In this document: one piece after another, positions 16,670 through 25,113 of the stretch
Numbering within the stretch: the first letter of the stretch is position 1
Layout: each line of letters opens with the position of its first letter
Origin: Roseovarius sp. MMSF_3359
GTDB taxonomy: Bacteria; Pseudomonadota; Alphaproteobacteria; Rhodobacterales; Rhodobacteraceae
DNA length: 64,000 nt
Assembly (NCBI RefSeq): GCF_030733385.1
Contig: NZ_JASHJC010000009.1
Span: forward strand, 124,001 to 188,000
Reading direction: 5' to 3'
Position numbers and translations under genes: made by a program
Notes under the pieces: model-generated
The model's input: the letters and a program-made list of their open reading frames with translations, nothing else
Told to the model about the DNA's origin: nothing
Databases searched by the model: none

Positions 16670-16690
16670 CCCTTCAGATGGATCACGCCC

Positions 16691-17866
16691 ATGACCATCA
16701 AGATAGACACCATTCTCGCCGCCGCAAGGCAACACTGTTCCGATGAGATCATGCCCAATGTCGATGCCTGGAACGAGGCCGGTGTCTGGCCGCGCGGGGC
16801 ATCGGACAAGGCGGCGGCGCTTGGGCTGACCGGGCTTTACGCACCCGAAGAGTTTGGCGGGCAGGGCTTGTCACTGGGCGAAGGGATTCGCGTCTATGAG
16901 GAGTTGGGCCGGGGTGACGGGGCCTATGCCTTCGCCCTCTCGATGCACAACATCTGCACCTTCGCCGGGTGCGGTTATGGCACCGATGCTTTCAAGGAAA
17001 AATGGGCGCGCGATCTGACCTCGGGGCGCAAGCTGGCCAATTTCGCCCTGACCGAGCCGCAATCGGGCTCGGACGCCACAAACATGTATAGCCGCGCGGT
17101 GATCAATGACGACGGCACCTGGACCATCAACGGTGCAAAGGCATGGGTAAGCCTTGCGGGCGAGGCCGATATCTATTTCACCGTGGTCAAGACCACCGAT
17201 CAGCCGGGCCACAAGGACATGGCAATGATTGCCATTCCCGCCGATGCCAAGGGGCTGAGCTTTGGGCCGCTCTACGACACGCCGTCCTACAATTTCCTGC
17301 CCATGGGCGAGATGTACATGAAAGACGTGGTGGTCAGCGAAGACAACATCATCCTGCCGGTCGGGCAGGGCTTGCAAGGCTCTCTGATGGCCATCGACAT
17401 TGCGCGGGTGTCCATCGCCTCGGGCTGTTGCGGGCTGATGCAGGCGGCGCTTGATACGGCGCTGGCCTATTCGGCCAACCGCAAGATGTTCGGCGGCAAG
17501 AATATCGACCTCGACGGCATCCAATGGATGCTGGGCGATGTCGCGACCGAGCTTGAGGCCTCGCGCCTGCTCTATCGTGCCGCGGCGAATGCGCTCGGGA
17601 CCGACGACGGGCCGCTGATGGCCGCCCATGCCAAGCGGTTCGTGCCGGATGCGGCGGTCAAGGCTGCCAATACCTGTACGCAGGTGCTGGGCGGTATGGG
17701 GCTTCTGCAATCCTACGGCATGGACCGGCTGTCGCGGCTGAGCCAGATGTTGCGGATCGTTGACGGCACCACCGAGATCAGCCGTGTCGTGATCGGCCGC
17801 AGCCTCAAGAAACGCGCCGCGACCCTGCCGGTGCCGGTGATCCCGAAAGGTTTCGGCGAGGCCTGA
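16691..17866 (+). CDS. Acyl-CoA dehydrogenase family protein
   Basis: A 391-residue FAD enzyme that introduces the alpha-beta double bond in an acyl-CoA. The N-terminal helical domain (about 1-120), the beta domain with the F-A-L-T-E-P-Q-S-G-S-D-A motif (about 118-129) and the C-terminal helical domain are all present. The last carries Q-V-L-G-G-M-G and D-G-T-T-E-I-S-R, which bind FAD and the acyl chain. The substrate chain length cannot be told. It is a single gene, directly preceded by tandem repeats and convergent with sfsA five bases away. Confidence 0.92.
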   Translation: MTIKIDTILAAARQHCSDEIMPNVDAWNEAGVWPRGASDKAAALGLTGLYAPEEFGGQGLSLGEGIRVYEELGRGDGAYAFALSMHNICTFAGCGYGTDAFKEKWARDLTSGRKLANFALTEPQSGSDATNMYSRAVINDDGTWTINGAKAWVSLAGEADIYFTVVKTTDQPGHKDMAMIAIPADAKGLSFGPLYDTPSYNFLPMGEMYMKDVVVSEDNIILPVGQGLQGSLMAIDIARVSIASGCCGLMQAALDTALAYSANRKMFGGKNIDLDGIQWMLGDVATELEASRLLYRAAANALGTDDGPLMAAHAKRFVPDAAVKAANTCTQVLGGMGLLQSYGMDRLSRLSQMLRIVDGTTEISRVVIGRSLKKRAATLPVPVIPKGFGEA

Positions 17867-17871
17867 GGCCT

Positions 17872-18573
17872 CTACCGCACGGGCAGCGGTTGGCGCAGCG
17901 TAATGCCCTCGGGCGAGATATGCGTGTCATAGGCGATGCACTCGACCCCCGCCGCCCGCGCATCTGCAAAGGCGGCGGCATAGGCCGGGTCGATATCCGC
18001 TGCGATGGCAACCTGGCTGCAATCGGTGCGCTGGACGAGGTAGAACACGATGGCGCGGTGCCCCTGCCGCGCCATTTCCGTCAGTTCGCCCACATGTTTG
18101 GTGCCGCGCGCGGTGACGCTATCGGGAAACTCCGCAAGGCCCGGCTCCCGTGACAGGGTGACGGATTTGACCTCGACATAGGCATCCGGCAGGCCCGGTT
18201 GGTGCAGGAGGAAATCAATCCGGCTGTTTTCGCCATACTTTTGTTCGGGCTTCACGGTCTCATAGGTAGCCAGTTCCGGCACCTCGCGCGCTATGATTGC
18301 CGCCCGGAGCGCGCGGTTCGGCAGAGAGGTATCGACGCCAGTAAAATGGCCGTTTTCGTGATCGACGAGCCGCCAGCCATATTTCAGCTTTTTCTTGGGG
18401 TCGTCATTGGGTTCGACCCAGATCTTGATGCCTTCGTCCTTGAGCCCCATCATCGAGCCGGGATTGGCGCAATGGGCCGTGACCTCGCGCCCATCCTCCA
18501 GCCGGATATCGGCGAGGAAGCGTTTATAGCGCCGGATCAGGCGGGCAGACACAAGTGGGGTTTGAAAGCGCAT
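17872..18573 (-). CDS. sfsA: SfsA family protein (sugar fermentation stimulation homologue)
   Basis: A 233-residue member of the SfsA family. It starts M-R-F-Q-T-P-L and shows the family motifs C-A-N-P-G-S-M, N-R-A-L-R and S-R-I-D-F-L-L, with the acidic/lysine nuclease-like set D-A-Y-V-E-V-K-S-V-T. The E. coli protein was described as a DNA-binding activator of maltose genes; the conserved nuclease-like core makes another role possible. The start at 18573 is chosen because an open frame running further, to 18867, would overlap the divergent cinA-like gene and has no family resemblance there. Forty-six bases separate the two divergent starts. Confidence 0.93.
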   Translation of the reverse strand: MRFQTPLVSARLIRRYKRFLADIRLEDGREVTAHCANPGSMMGLKDEGIKIWVEPNDDPKKKLKYGWRLVDHENGHFTGVDTSLPNRALRAAIIAREVPELATYETVKPEQKYGENSRIDFLLHQPGLPDAYVEVKSVTLSREPGLAEFPDSVTARGTKHVGELTEMARQGHRAIVFYLVQRTDCSQVAIAADIDPAYAAAFADARAAGVECIAYDTHISPEGITLRQPLPVR

Positions 18574-18619
18574 GAATGCAGCCCTATACCGGAGGCAACG
18601 ACCATTCAAGGATGCCAAG

Positions 18620-19342
18620 ATGCCAAACCCCACCGCCGCGATGCTTGTGATCGGGGACGAGATCCTTTCGGGACGTACGCGCGATGCGAACATGCACCAC
18701 CTGGCGGGGGAACTGACCCGCGTGGGCATAGACCTCAAAGAGGTGCGCGTGGTCAGTGACGATGGCGATGCGATCGTGGCGGCGGTGCAGGCGCTAAGCG
18801 GCGCGCATGACACGGTCTTTACCTCTGGTGGGATCGGGCCGACCCATGACGATATCACCGCCGACAATGTGGCGCGCGCCTTCGGGGTGCCAATTGATGT
18901 GCGCGAGGATGCGCGGGCGCTTTTGGACGCGCATTATACGCGCGTCGGTCAGGATCTGAATGCCGCGCGACTGCGCATGGCGCGCATCCCCGAAGGCGCC
19001 ACGCTGATCGACAACCCGGTCAGTATTGCGCCGGGCTTCACCCTTCGAAATGTGCATGTGATGGCGGGGGTGCCGGCGATCTTCAAGGCGATGGTCGAAA
19101 GCGTCTTGCCGACCCTGACCGGGGGGCAGCCGCTGATCTCGGAAACCCTTGAGATCCACCGCGGCGAGGGCGACATTGCCGGGCCGCTGACGGATCTTGC
19201 GGCGCGTTATCCGGATTTGTCGCTTGGCTCCTACCCGTTTCAGCGCGACGGCAAGTTCGGTGCCAATGTGGTGATCCGCGGCGGCGACGGGGCGCAGGTT
19301 GCAACCGCCCTGGCTGAGCTTAGGGCGGCGTTTGCGCCATGA
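18620..19342 (+). CDS. CinA-like competence/damage-inducible protein A, molybdopterin-binding domain only
   Basis: A 240-residue stand-alone MoaB/Mog-like domain. Motifs are L-V-I-G-D-E-I-L-S-G-R-T-x-D (about 9-22) and T-S-G-G-I-G-P-T-H-D-D (about 70-80), the substrate-binding loops of the fold. The C-terminal amidohydrolase domain of full CinA is absent, as is common in this group. The real function (possibly NMN or nucleotide turnover) is unsettled. The start at 18620 begins M-P-N-P-T and is favoured over an ATG at 18572 because it follows an AAGGATG stretch. It overlaps the next acetyltransferase gene by four bases. Confidence 0.9.
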   Translation: MPNPTAAMLVIGDEILSGRTRDANMHHLAGELTRVGIDLKEVRVVSDDGDAIVAAVQALSGAHDTVFTSGGIGPTHDDITADNVARAFGVPIDVREDARALLDAHYTRVGQDLNAARLRMARIPEGATLIDNPVSIAPGFTLRNVHVMAGVPAIFKAMVESVLPTLTGGQPLISETLEIHRGEGDIAGPLTDLAARYPDLSLGSYPFQRDGKFGANVVIRGGDGAQVATALAELRAAFAP

Positions 19343-20058
19343 TGCCCGGGGTACAGCATCTCTATTCGGTGATCGAAGGCACCTGGCCGCCCGCCTCCGA
19401 GGCGCGCGTGGGACCGTGGATCATCCGTGACGGGCAGGGCGGCGGCCAGCGGGTCTCGGCCGCGACGGCGGCGGCGCCAGTGACGCTCGATGATCTGCCT
19501 CTGGCCGAGGACGCGATGCGGCAGTTGAAGCAACCGCAGCTTTTCATGATCCGCGACGGCGACACGGCGGTGGACACGATGCTCGAAGCCGCCGGATACC
19601 CGATTGTCGATCCGGTCAATATCTACGTGGCGCCGGTCTCGGAACTCACCACCGAACGCCCGCCCCGGGTCAGCACCTTTGCCATTTGGGAGCCGCTGGC
19701 GATCATGCACGATATCTGGGCCGCCGGGGGGATCGGACCGGGCCGGGTGGAGGTGATGGCGCGGGCCAAAGGCCCAAAGACGGGGCTTTTCGGACGCTCG
19801 AACAACCGTCCCGCCGCCGCCGGGTTCGTGGCCATCCATGACCGCATCGCCATGGTGCATGCGCTTGAGGTCCTGGCCCGTCACCGGCGCGAGGGGCTGG
19901 GCCGTCACATGATGCGCCAGGCTGCGTTCTGGGCCGCCGACAATGGCGCAACCCACATGTCGGTCATCTGCACCCAGGCCAACCAGGGTGCAAATGCGCT
20001 CTATTCTTCCATGGGCTTCACGCTTGTGGGACAGTACCATTACCGCCGGAAAGGATAA
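19339..20058 (+). CDS. GNAT family N-acetyltransferase
   Basis: A 239-residue protein with the GNAT acetyl-CoA loop R-R-E-G-L-G-R-H-M-M near residue 193 and a C-terminal N-Q-G-A-N-A-L-Y-S-S-M-G-F, both typical. The N-terminal 120 residues look like a second, degenerate GNAT lobe. The substrate is unknown. It overlaps the cinA-like gene by four bases and is five bases from the peroxidase-like gene, so the run is an operon. No feature ties it to a specific modification. Confidence 0.85.
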   Translation: MMPGVQHLYSVIEGTWPPASEARVGPWIIRDGQGGGQRVSAATAAAPVTLDDLPLAEDAMRQLKQPQLFMIRDGDTAVDTMLEAAGYPIVDPVNIYVAPVSELTTERPPRVSTFAIWEPLAIMHDIWAAGGIGPGRVEVMARAKGPKTGLFGRSNNRPAAAGFVAIHDRIAMVHALEVLARHRREGLGRHMMRQAAFWAADNGATHMSVICTQANQGANALYSSMGFTLVGQYHYRRKG

Positions 20059-20063
20059 GATCC

Positions 20064-20636
20064 ATGAGCCACTCAGATGACCCCACCGCGCTCGACTTGC
20101 CGATGGTCGATCCGCTTCCCGAGGCGACGCAGAAGTATTTCGACATCTGCCAGCACAAGCTCGGGATGATCCCCAACGTGCTCAAGGCCCATGCGTTCGA
20201 CATCGACAAGCTCAATGCCTTTACCGCGCTCTACAATGATCTGATGCTGGCCAATAGCGGGCTCTCGAAGCTGGAACGCGAGATGATTGCCGTCGTCGTC
20301 AGTTCGATCAACCGCTGCTGGTATTGTCAGGTTGCCCATGGTGCGGCCGTGCGCCAGCTTTCGGGCGATCCGGCATTGGGCGAGGCGATGGTGATGAACT
20401 ACCGCGTGGCGCCCCTGGACGCTCGGCAGCGCGCGATGCTCGATTTCGCGGCCAAGGTGACCAAGGAAAGTTCTGCCATCGAAGAAGAGGACCGCAGCGC
20501 GTTGCGCGCCGTTGGGTTCAGCGACCGCGACATCTGGGACATTGCCAACGTGACCGGGTTTTTCAACATGTCGAACCGCGTGGCCAGTGCGACCGGCATG
20601 GTCCCGAATGCCGACTATCACGCGCAGGCGCGCTGA
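20064..20636 (+). CDS. Peroxidase-related (AhpD / carboxymuconolactone decarboxylase-fold) protein
   Basis: A 190-residue all-helical protein of the CMD/AhpD family. It has the redox motif C-W-Y-C near residue 90, followed by x-x-A-H, the arrangement of AhpD-like alkylhydroperoxidases where cysteine and histidine act in peroxide reduction. Length fits the uncharacterised peroxidase-related subfamily (TIGR01926 type). It lies within the cinA-like-to-ompA operon, and its start has AAGGATAAG close upstream. The physiological peroxide and reductant are not known. Confidence 0.88.
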   Translation: MSHSDDPTALDLPMVDPLPEATQKYFDICQHKLGMIPNVLKAHAFDIDKLNAFTALYNDLMLANSGLSKLEREMIAVVVSSINRCWYCQVAHGAAVRQLSGDPALGEAMVMNYRVAPLDARQRAMLDFAAKVTKESSAIEEEDRSALRAVGFSDRDIWDIANVTGFFNMSNRVASATGMVPNADYHAQAR

Positions 20637-20641
20637 GGACG

Positions 20642-21571
20642 ATGCGGGTCCGGCTGATCCTTGCGGTCTTCTCGGCCGTGCTGGCCGCCCCGTCTGTGGC
20701 GCTGGACCTGTCGATCCCCGGCAACGCCGTGCTGAACGCCAGCGAAGTCACCTCCCCGGACAGCTACGACCTGCCGGTCGCGGCCTATGCCAATGGCACC
20801 CTGCCCGTCGAGACAATCGAGGGACAGGTCCAGCGGCAGGCATGGCGCACTCAGCAATCGGGCCTGACCACGCTCCAGATTCTGCGCGCGCTGGAGGCGC
20901 AACTTGACGCGGCAGGCTACGAACCGATCCTAAATTGCGGTGGTCAGACCTGCGGCGGCTTCGATTTTCGCTTCGGTACCGATGTGATGGCCGCGCCGGA
21001 CATGTATGTCGACCTTTTCGATTTCAGGTTCCTGTCCGCGCGCGGTGCTGCGGGTGACGTGGTGTCGGTGTTTGTCAGCATGGCCGCCGGTGTCGGGTAT
21101 GTGCAGATCATCCATGCCACGCCCGATGGTGGTGGCGCGGCGCTACAGGTGAAAACCAACCCGCCGGATAAGGCCACGGCACCTGTGCAGACCGGATCGG
21201 TGATCGACACATTGACCGGGCAAGGACATGTCATCCTGAAAGACCTTGATTTCGCCACCGGTTCCGCCGCTTTGGGGCAAGGGCCGCATGCCTCGCTGGA
21301 GGCCCTGGCGGAATACCTGCTCGCCGATCAGGACCTGCGGATTGCGCTTGTCGGGCATACGGACCTGGTGGGATCGCTGCCCGACAATGTCCGTTTGTCG
21401 AAGGCGCGGGCGGGATCGGTTCTTGCGCGGTTGGTCGAAGAATATGGTGTGCCGCGTGCGCAGCTTGATGCCGAAGGGGTCGGGTATCTCTCCCCGCTTG
21501 CGCCCAACGACACACGGGCCGGGCGCGAGATAAACCGACGGGTCGAGGCGGTCCTCCTGACCGTGAAATAG
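20642..21571 (+). CDS. OmpA-family envelope protein
   Basis: A 309-residue secreted protein: signal peptide (about 1-20, ending S-V-A-L), a lineage-specific N-terminal region with a cysteine pair (C-G-G-Q-T-C-G-G, about 99-106) and a C-terminal OmpA-like peptidoglycan-binding domain (about 195-309). The last has L-V-G-H-T-D and N-x-x-L-S-x-x-R-A. It should anchor in the periplasm to the cell wall. The start at 20642 is five bases after the peroxidase-like gene; a much longer frame reading upstream is a shadow of that gene. rlmN follows after 72 bases. Confidence 0.9.
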   Translation: MRVRLILAVFSAVLAAPSVALDLSIPGNAVLNASEVTSPDSYDLPVAAYANGTLPVETIEGQVQRQAWRTQQSGLTTLQILRALEAQLDAAGYEPILNCGGQTCGGFDFRFGTDVMAAPDMYVDLFDFRFLSARGAAGDVVSVFVSMAAGVGYVQIIHATPDGGGAALQVKTNPPDKATAPVQTGSVIDTLTGQGHVILKDLDFATGSAALGQGPHASLEALAEYLLADQDLRIALVGHTDLVGSLPDNVRLSKARAGSVLARLVEEYGVPRAQLDAEGVGYLSPLAPNDTRAGREINRRVEAVLLTVK

Positions 21572-21643
21572 CCCGCGAATCCTTTGGCATCGCCAGAAAA
21601 TTCCTATATGGAGGCGCATCTGACCTCTGAGAGATGCGCCGAG

Positions 21644-22822
21644 ATGACCGAGAACACCGCTCCGATCACGCAAGACGTGCTGACAATCCCCCGGAAACTG
21701 CCGGAAGGGCCGGTCAATCTCGTGGGTCTGAGCCGCGAGGCGCTGCGCGACGTGCTGATCGCGAATGGCACGCCCGAAAAGCAGGCGCGGATGCGGGTTG
21801 GGCAGATCTGGCAATGGATTTACCAATGGGGCGTGCGTGATTTTCATGCCATGACGAACCTCTCGAAGGCCTACCGCGCGGAATTGGCCGAAAAATTTGT
21901 GATCGAGATCCCTGAAATGGTCGACAAGCAGGTGAGCGCCGATGGGACGCGCAAATACCTGGTACGGATCGCGGGCGGTCACGAGGTCGAGGTGGTCTAT
22001 ATCCCCGAAGAGACCCGCGGCACGCTTTGCATCTCAAGCCAGGTGGGCTGCACCCTGACCTGCTCCTTCTGCCACACGGGCACGCAGAAACTGGTGCGGA
22101 ACCTGACCGCGGGTGAAATCGTGGGTCAGGTCATGATGGCGCGGGACGATCTGGGTGAATGGCCGGAACCGGGCGCGCGCAAGGATGAGACGCGGCTTCT
22201 CAGCAACATCGTGCTGATGGGCATGGGCGAGCCGCTTTATAATTTCGAGAATGTGCGCGACGCGATGAAGATCGCGATGGATGGCGAGGGAATCTCGCTG
22301 AGCCGTCGCCGGATCACCCTGAGCACCTCGGGCGTGGTGCCGGAGATTGCCAAAACGGCGGAGGAGATCGGCTGTCTCTTGGCGGTGAGTTTCCACGCGA
22401 CCACCGATGAGGTGCGCAACAAGCTGGTGCCGATCAACAAGAAATGGAATATCGAGACGCTTCTGGCCGCGCTCCGGGAGTATCCGCGCCTTTCGAATTC
22501 CGAGCGGATCACGTTTGAATACGTGATGCTCAAGGACGTGAATGACAGCGATGCGGATGCGCGGCGCCTGGTGCAGCTCATCAAGGGCATTCCGGCCAAG
22601 ATCAACCTGATCCCCTTCAATGAATGGCCCGGCGCGCCGCATGAGCGCAGCGATTGGGAGCGGATCGAGAAGTTTGCCGACATCATCTACAAGGCCGGGT
22701 ATGCCAGCCCGATCCGCACCCCGCGCGGCGAGGATATCATGGCCGCCTGCGGGCAGCTTAAGTCGGCCACCGAACGCGCCCGCAAATCGCGTGCCCAGAT
22801 CGAGGCCGAAACCCGCGCTTGA
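21644..22822 (+). CDS. rlmN: Dual-specificity RNA methyltransferase RlmN
   Basis: A radical-SAM enzyme that methylates C2 of A2503 in 23S rRNA and A37 of some tRNAs. The 392-residue protein holds the iron-sulphur motif C-T-L-T-C-S-F-C near residue 133, followed by H-T-G. It also has the G-M-G-E-P motif, the mechanistic C-terminal cysteine in M-A-A-C-G-Q-L and the N-terminal accessory domain. The start at 21644 (M-T-E-N-T) fits family length; the frame is open 60 bases further upstream to an ATG at 21608 and beyond. It follows the ompA-like gene on the same strand. Confidence 0.95.
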   Translation: MTENTAPITQDVLTIPRKLPEGPVNLVGLSREALRDVLIANGTPEKQARMRVGQIWQWIYQWGVRDFHAMTNLSKAYRAELAEKFVIEIPEMVDKQVSADGTRKYLVRIAGGHEVEVVYIPEETRGTLCISSQVGCTLTCSFCHTGTQKLVRNLTAGEIVGQVMMARDDLGEWPEPGARKDETRLLSNIVLMGMGEPLYNFENVRDAMKIAMDGEGISLSRRRITLSTSGVVPEIAKTAEEIGCLLAVSFHATTDEVRNKLVPINKKWNIETLLAALREYPRLSNSERITFEYVMLKDVNDSDADARRLVQLIKGIPAKINLIPFNEWPGAPHERSDWERIEKFADIIYKAGYASPIRTPRGEDIMAACGQLKSATERARKSRAQIEAETRA

Positions 22823-22887
22823 CCCGGCGTCAAATTAAGGCAGGTGCCGCATATTTTTCCCATGCGCGCCGCTTTCTCAGACGATTC

Positions 22888-22918
22888 TTGCCACCGGCGT
22901 TAACTATTCCTGTGGCAA
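22888..22918. repeat. 7-bp inverted repeat upstream of the small ORF
   Basis: TTGCCAC (22888-22894) and GTGGCAA (22912-22918) are exact reverse complements separated by 17 bases, 25 bases before the small ORF. It could be an operator or a leader hairpin. Confidence 0.35.
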
Positions 22919-22943
22919 TTGATGTCTGCTGAAAGTCTGGGAA

Positions 22944-23147
22944 ATGGAAAATTTGACGCGGGAAGCCAAGGCCAAGATCCGTGATCTTGTGCAGCGCGAG
23001 CGTGAGCTGGCAATCTCTGAGCGGGAATGGAAACATCGTCTGCGCGGGTATGGATATGCGATCCAGGAGACCGATGAGGGCCGGATCGTGACGTCGCTGT
23101 TGCGCGGCGCGCGCCTGTGCAGTCTGCCGGGCCAGGTCGTTCACTGA
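22944..23147 (+). CDS. Small conserved-looking hypothetical protein (67 aa)
   Basis: A highly charged 67-residue protein with an N-terminal amphipathic helix rich in Arg, Glu and Lys and a C-terminal L-L-R-G motif. No signal peptide, cysteine or known domain is seen. It sits alone between rlmN and panC, with CTGGGAAATG at its start. It resembles small uncharacterised proteins I recall in Rhodobacterales, which supports it as real, but I cannot give a function. Confidence 0.6.
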   Translation: MENLTREAKAKIRDLVQRERELAISEREWKHRLRGYGYAIQETDEGRIVTSLLRGARLCSLPGQVVH

Positions 23148-23155
23148 AACGCTGG

Positions 23156-23259
23156 CAAATTGAGCGCGTTTCACGCGCGCTGGATGTCTCGTCGGCGGCC
23201 TCCGGCCTTCTCCTCGGTTGGGGGCAAGCGGCGACGTGACGCGAAAGCGCCAATTTTGG
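23156..23259. repeat. Double-hairpin intergenic repeat, copy A
   Basis: CAAATTGAG leads into hairpin 1 (GCGCGT, TTC, ACGCGC at 23164-23178). An 18-base linker follows, then hairpin 2 (GGCC, TCC, GGCC at 23197-23207) and TTCTCCTCGG. A terminal CAATTTTGG near 23251-23259 is roughly complementary to the start. It lies between the convergent small ORF and panC. The same architecture occurs at 36044-36110 and 47260-47350. Confidence 0.7.
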
Positions 23260-23269
23260 GGTGCTTGGG

Positions 23270-24118
23270 TCAATCTTTGACCGAAATATTGTCGATCAAT
23301 CGAACACCGGCGAGCCAGGCCGCCGCCAGAAGCCGGGCAGGACGTTCCGGCATGTCGAGCAGCTCCAGATTGTCATTGGCGCGAACTTCCAGATATTCGA
23401 CCTTGGTGAAACCGGCATTTTCGATCCGGGCGATCGCCTCCTCCTGAAGCTCGGAAAAGGGGGTGCCTTTCGCCATTTCCTCGGCGATACGCTCCATTTC
23501 TTCGTTCAGCGCCGATGCCTTGATGCGGGCGCGATCCGAGATCAGCAGGTTGCGCGAGGACATGGCCAGCCCGTCGATTTCGCGAATGGTCGGGCAGCCA
23601 TGCACCGTGATCGGGATGTCGAGGTCGCGGGCCATGCGGCGGACGATTTGCAACTGCTGAAAGTCTTTTTCACCGAAATACGCATCCGTGGCCGCGGTTT
23701 GCAGGAAGAGCTTGGCCACCACTGTCGCCACCCCGTCGAAGTGGCCGGGCCGGTGCGCGCCGCAGAGAACATCGGTCAGCCCCGCCACCGTCACCGTTGT
23801 CGCAAACCCGTCGGGATACATTTCATCCCCGTCGGGGACGTAGAGCACGTCGATGTCGAAACGCTCCAGCTTGCGGGCATCTTCGTGTTCGGTCCGGGGG
23901 TAGTTTTCGAGGTCGTCGGGGTTGTTGAACTGCATCGGGTTGACGAAAATCGTCACGATCACCCGGTCGCAATCCTTCTTGGCGGCCTCGACGAGCGAGA
24001 GGTGGCCGTCATGCAGGGCGCCCATTGTCGGCACGACCCCGATACGTTCGCCCGCCGCCTGCCATTTCGTGGTTTCCCCCCGCAGATCGGCCAGTTTGCG
24101 CAGGATCGGCGCGGTCAT
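23270..24118 (-). CDS. panC: Pantothenate synthetase PanC
   Basis: This enzyme joins pantoate and beta-alanine with ATP to make pantothenate, the CoA precursor. It is a 282-residue protein of the nucleotidyltransferase fold. Motifs are [10 protein letters not shown] (about 29-38, HxGH signature), F-V-N-P-M-Q-F (about 58), F-G-E-K-D-x-Q-Q-L and the K-M-S-K-S-like M-S-S-R-N. It is the second gene of panB-panC and overlaps panB by four bases. Length and motifs are normal. Confidence 0.97.
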   Translation of the reverse strand: MTAPILRKLADLRGETTKWQAAGERIGVVPTMGALHDGHLSLVEAAKKDCDRVIVTIFVNPMQFNNPDDLENYPRTEHEDARKLERFDIDVLYVPDGDEMYPDGFATTVTVAGLTDVLCGAHRPGHFDGVATVVAKLFLQTAATDAYFGEKDFQQLQIVRRMARDLDIPITVHGCPTIREIDGLAMSSRNLLISDRARIKASALNEEMERIAEEMAKGTPFSELQEEAIARIENAGFTKVEYLEVRANDNLELLDMPERPARLLAAAWLAGVRLIDNISVKD

Positions 24119-24954
24119 TTCCGCTTGCCCTTGGTCGGGGCCTGATCGGCAAAAACATGTTCGGCGGCGGGGAAGCTGCGGGCGCGGACCTCTTCGGCAT
24201 AAGCGGCGATGGCCTTTTCACCATCCTCACCCAAGGTGCCGTATCGTTTGACAAATTTCGGTTTGAACGCCGTGAAGAGCCCAAGCATGTCGTCAACGAC
24301 AAGGATCTGCCCGTCGCATCCCGCCGAGGCACCGATGCCGATGGTGGGAATCGGGATCTCCGCGGTGATCTTGTCGGCGAGGGTGGCAGGGACCTTCTCG
24401 AGGACAACCGAAAACGCCCCGGCTTCGCTGATCGCGCGGGCGTCCTGCATCAGCTGCGCGGCACCCTCATCACGGCCCTGCACCTTATAGCCGCCGAGCG
24501 TGTTGATCGACTGCGGTGTCAGGCCGATATGCGCCATCACCGGCACGCCGCGCGCCACCAGGAATGCGATTGTTTCGGCCATGTGCTGCGCGCCTTCGAG
24601 CTTGACCGCCACTGCGCCGGTTTCCCGCATCAGCGTGGCGGCATTTGCAAAGGCCTGTTCGGGGCTTTCCTCATAGCTGCCAAAGGGCATATCGACGACG
24701 AGCATCGCATGTTTCAACCCCCGCGCGACGGCTTGCCCATGCAGGATCATCATCTCCATCGTCACGCCCAGGGTCGAGGGCATGCCATGCAGCACCATGC
24801 CGACGCTGTCGCCCACCAGCACAAAATCGCAATGGGCGTCCATCATGCGGGCCATTGGGGTGGTATAGGCGGTCAGGCTGACGATCGGTGTGCCGCCCTT
24901 CATGGCCCGGATATCATCGGGCAGGGGGGCGGATTTCTGGGCTGTGGCACTCAT
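24115..24954 (-). CDS. panB: 3-methyl-2-oxobutanoate hydroxymethyltransferase PanB
   Basis: This enzyme transfers a hydroxymethyl group from methylene-tetrahydrofolate to 2-oxoisovalerate, the first committed step to pantothenate. The 279-residue TIM-barrel protein shows V-G-D-S-V-G-M (magnesium-binding Asp), D-M-P-F-G-S-Y, A-V-K-L-E-G and [10 protein letters not shown]. The start at 24954 (M-S-A-T-A) is used because residues of the longer frame to 24996 fall outside the family. It is cotranscribed with panC and divergent from the peptide ABC transporter operon. Confidence 0.96.
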   Translation of the reverse strand: MSATAQKSAPLPDDIRAMKGGTPIVSLTAYTTPMARMMDAHCDFVLVGDSVGMVLHGMPSTLGVTMEMMILHGQAVARGLKHAMLVVDMPFGSYEESPEQAFANAATLMRETGAVAVKLEGAQHMAETIAFLVARGVPVMAHIGLTPQSINTLGGYKVQGRDEGAAQLMQDARAISEAGAFSVVLEKVPATLADKITAEIPIPTIGIGASAGCDGQILVVDDMLGLFTAFKPKFVKRYGTLGEDGEKAIAAYAEEVRARSFPAAEHVFADQAPTKGKRK

Positions 24955-25113
24955 TTTTGCGTCCGAACCATGCTGCGTTGCAGAATTACCTACCAAGTCT
25001 GCACTGCGATTTCCACCTCTCTGTTAACAAAGCCCCCCTTGATCGTCGTGCGTTTTGCGGGAAGAGTTGCACCGGGCGATGTACGCGTCGCCCGACCGGG
25101 ACGGAGAAAAGTG

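Noticed and set aside
18574..18867. N-terminal extension of SfsA to 331 residues
   Set aside because: It would read antisense through the cinA-like gene; homologues start at M-R-F-Q.
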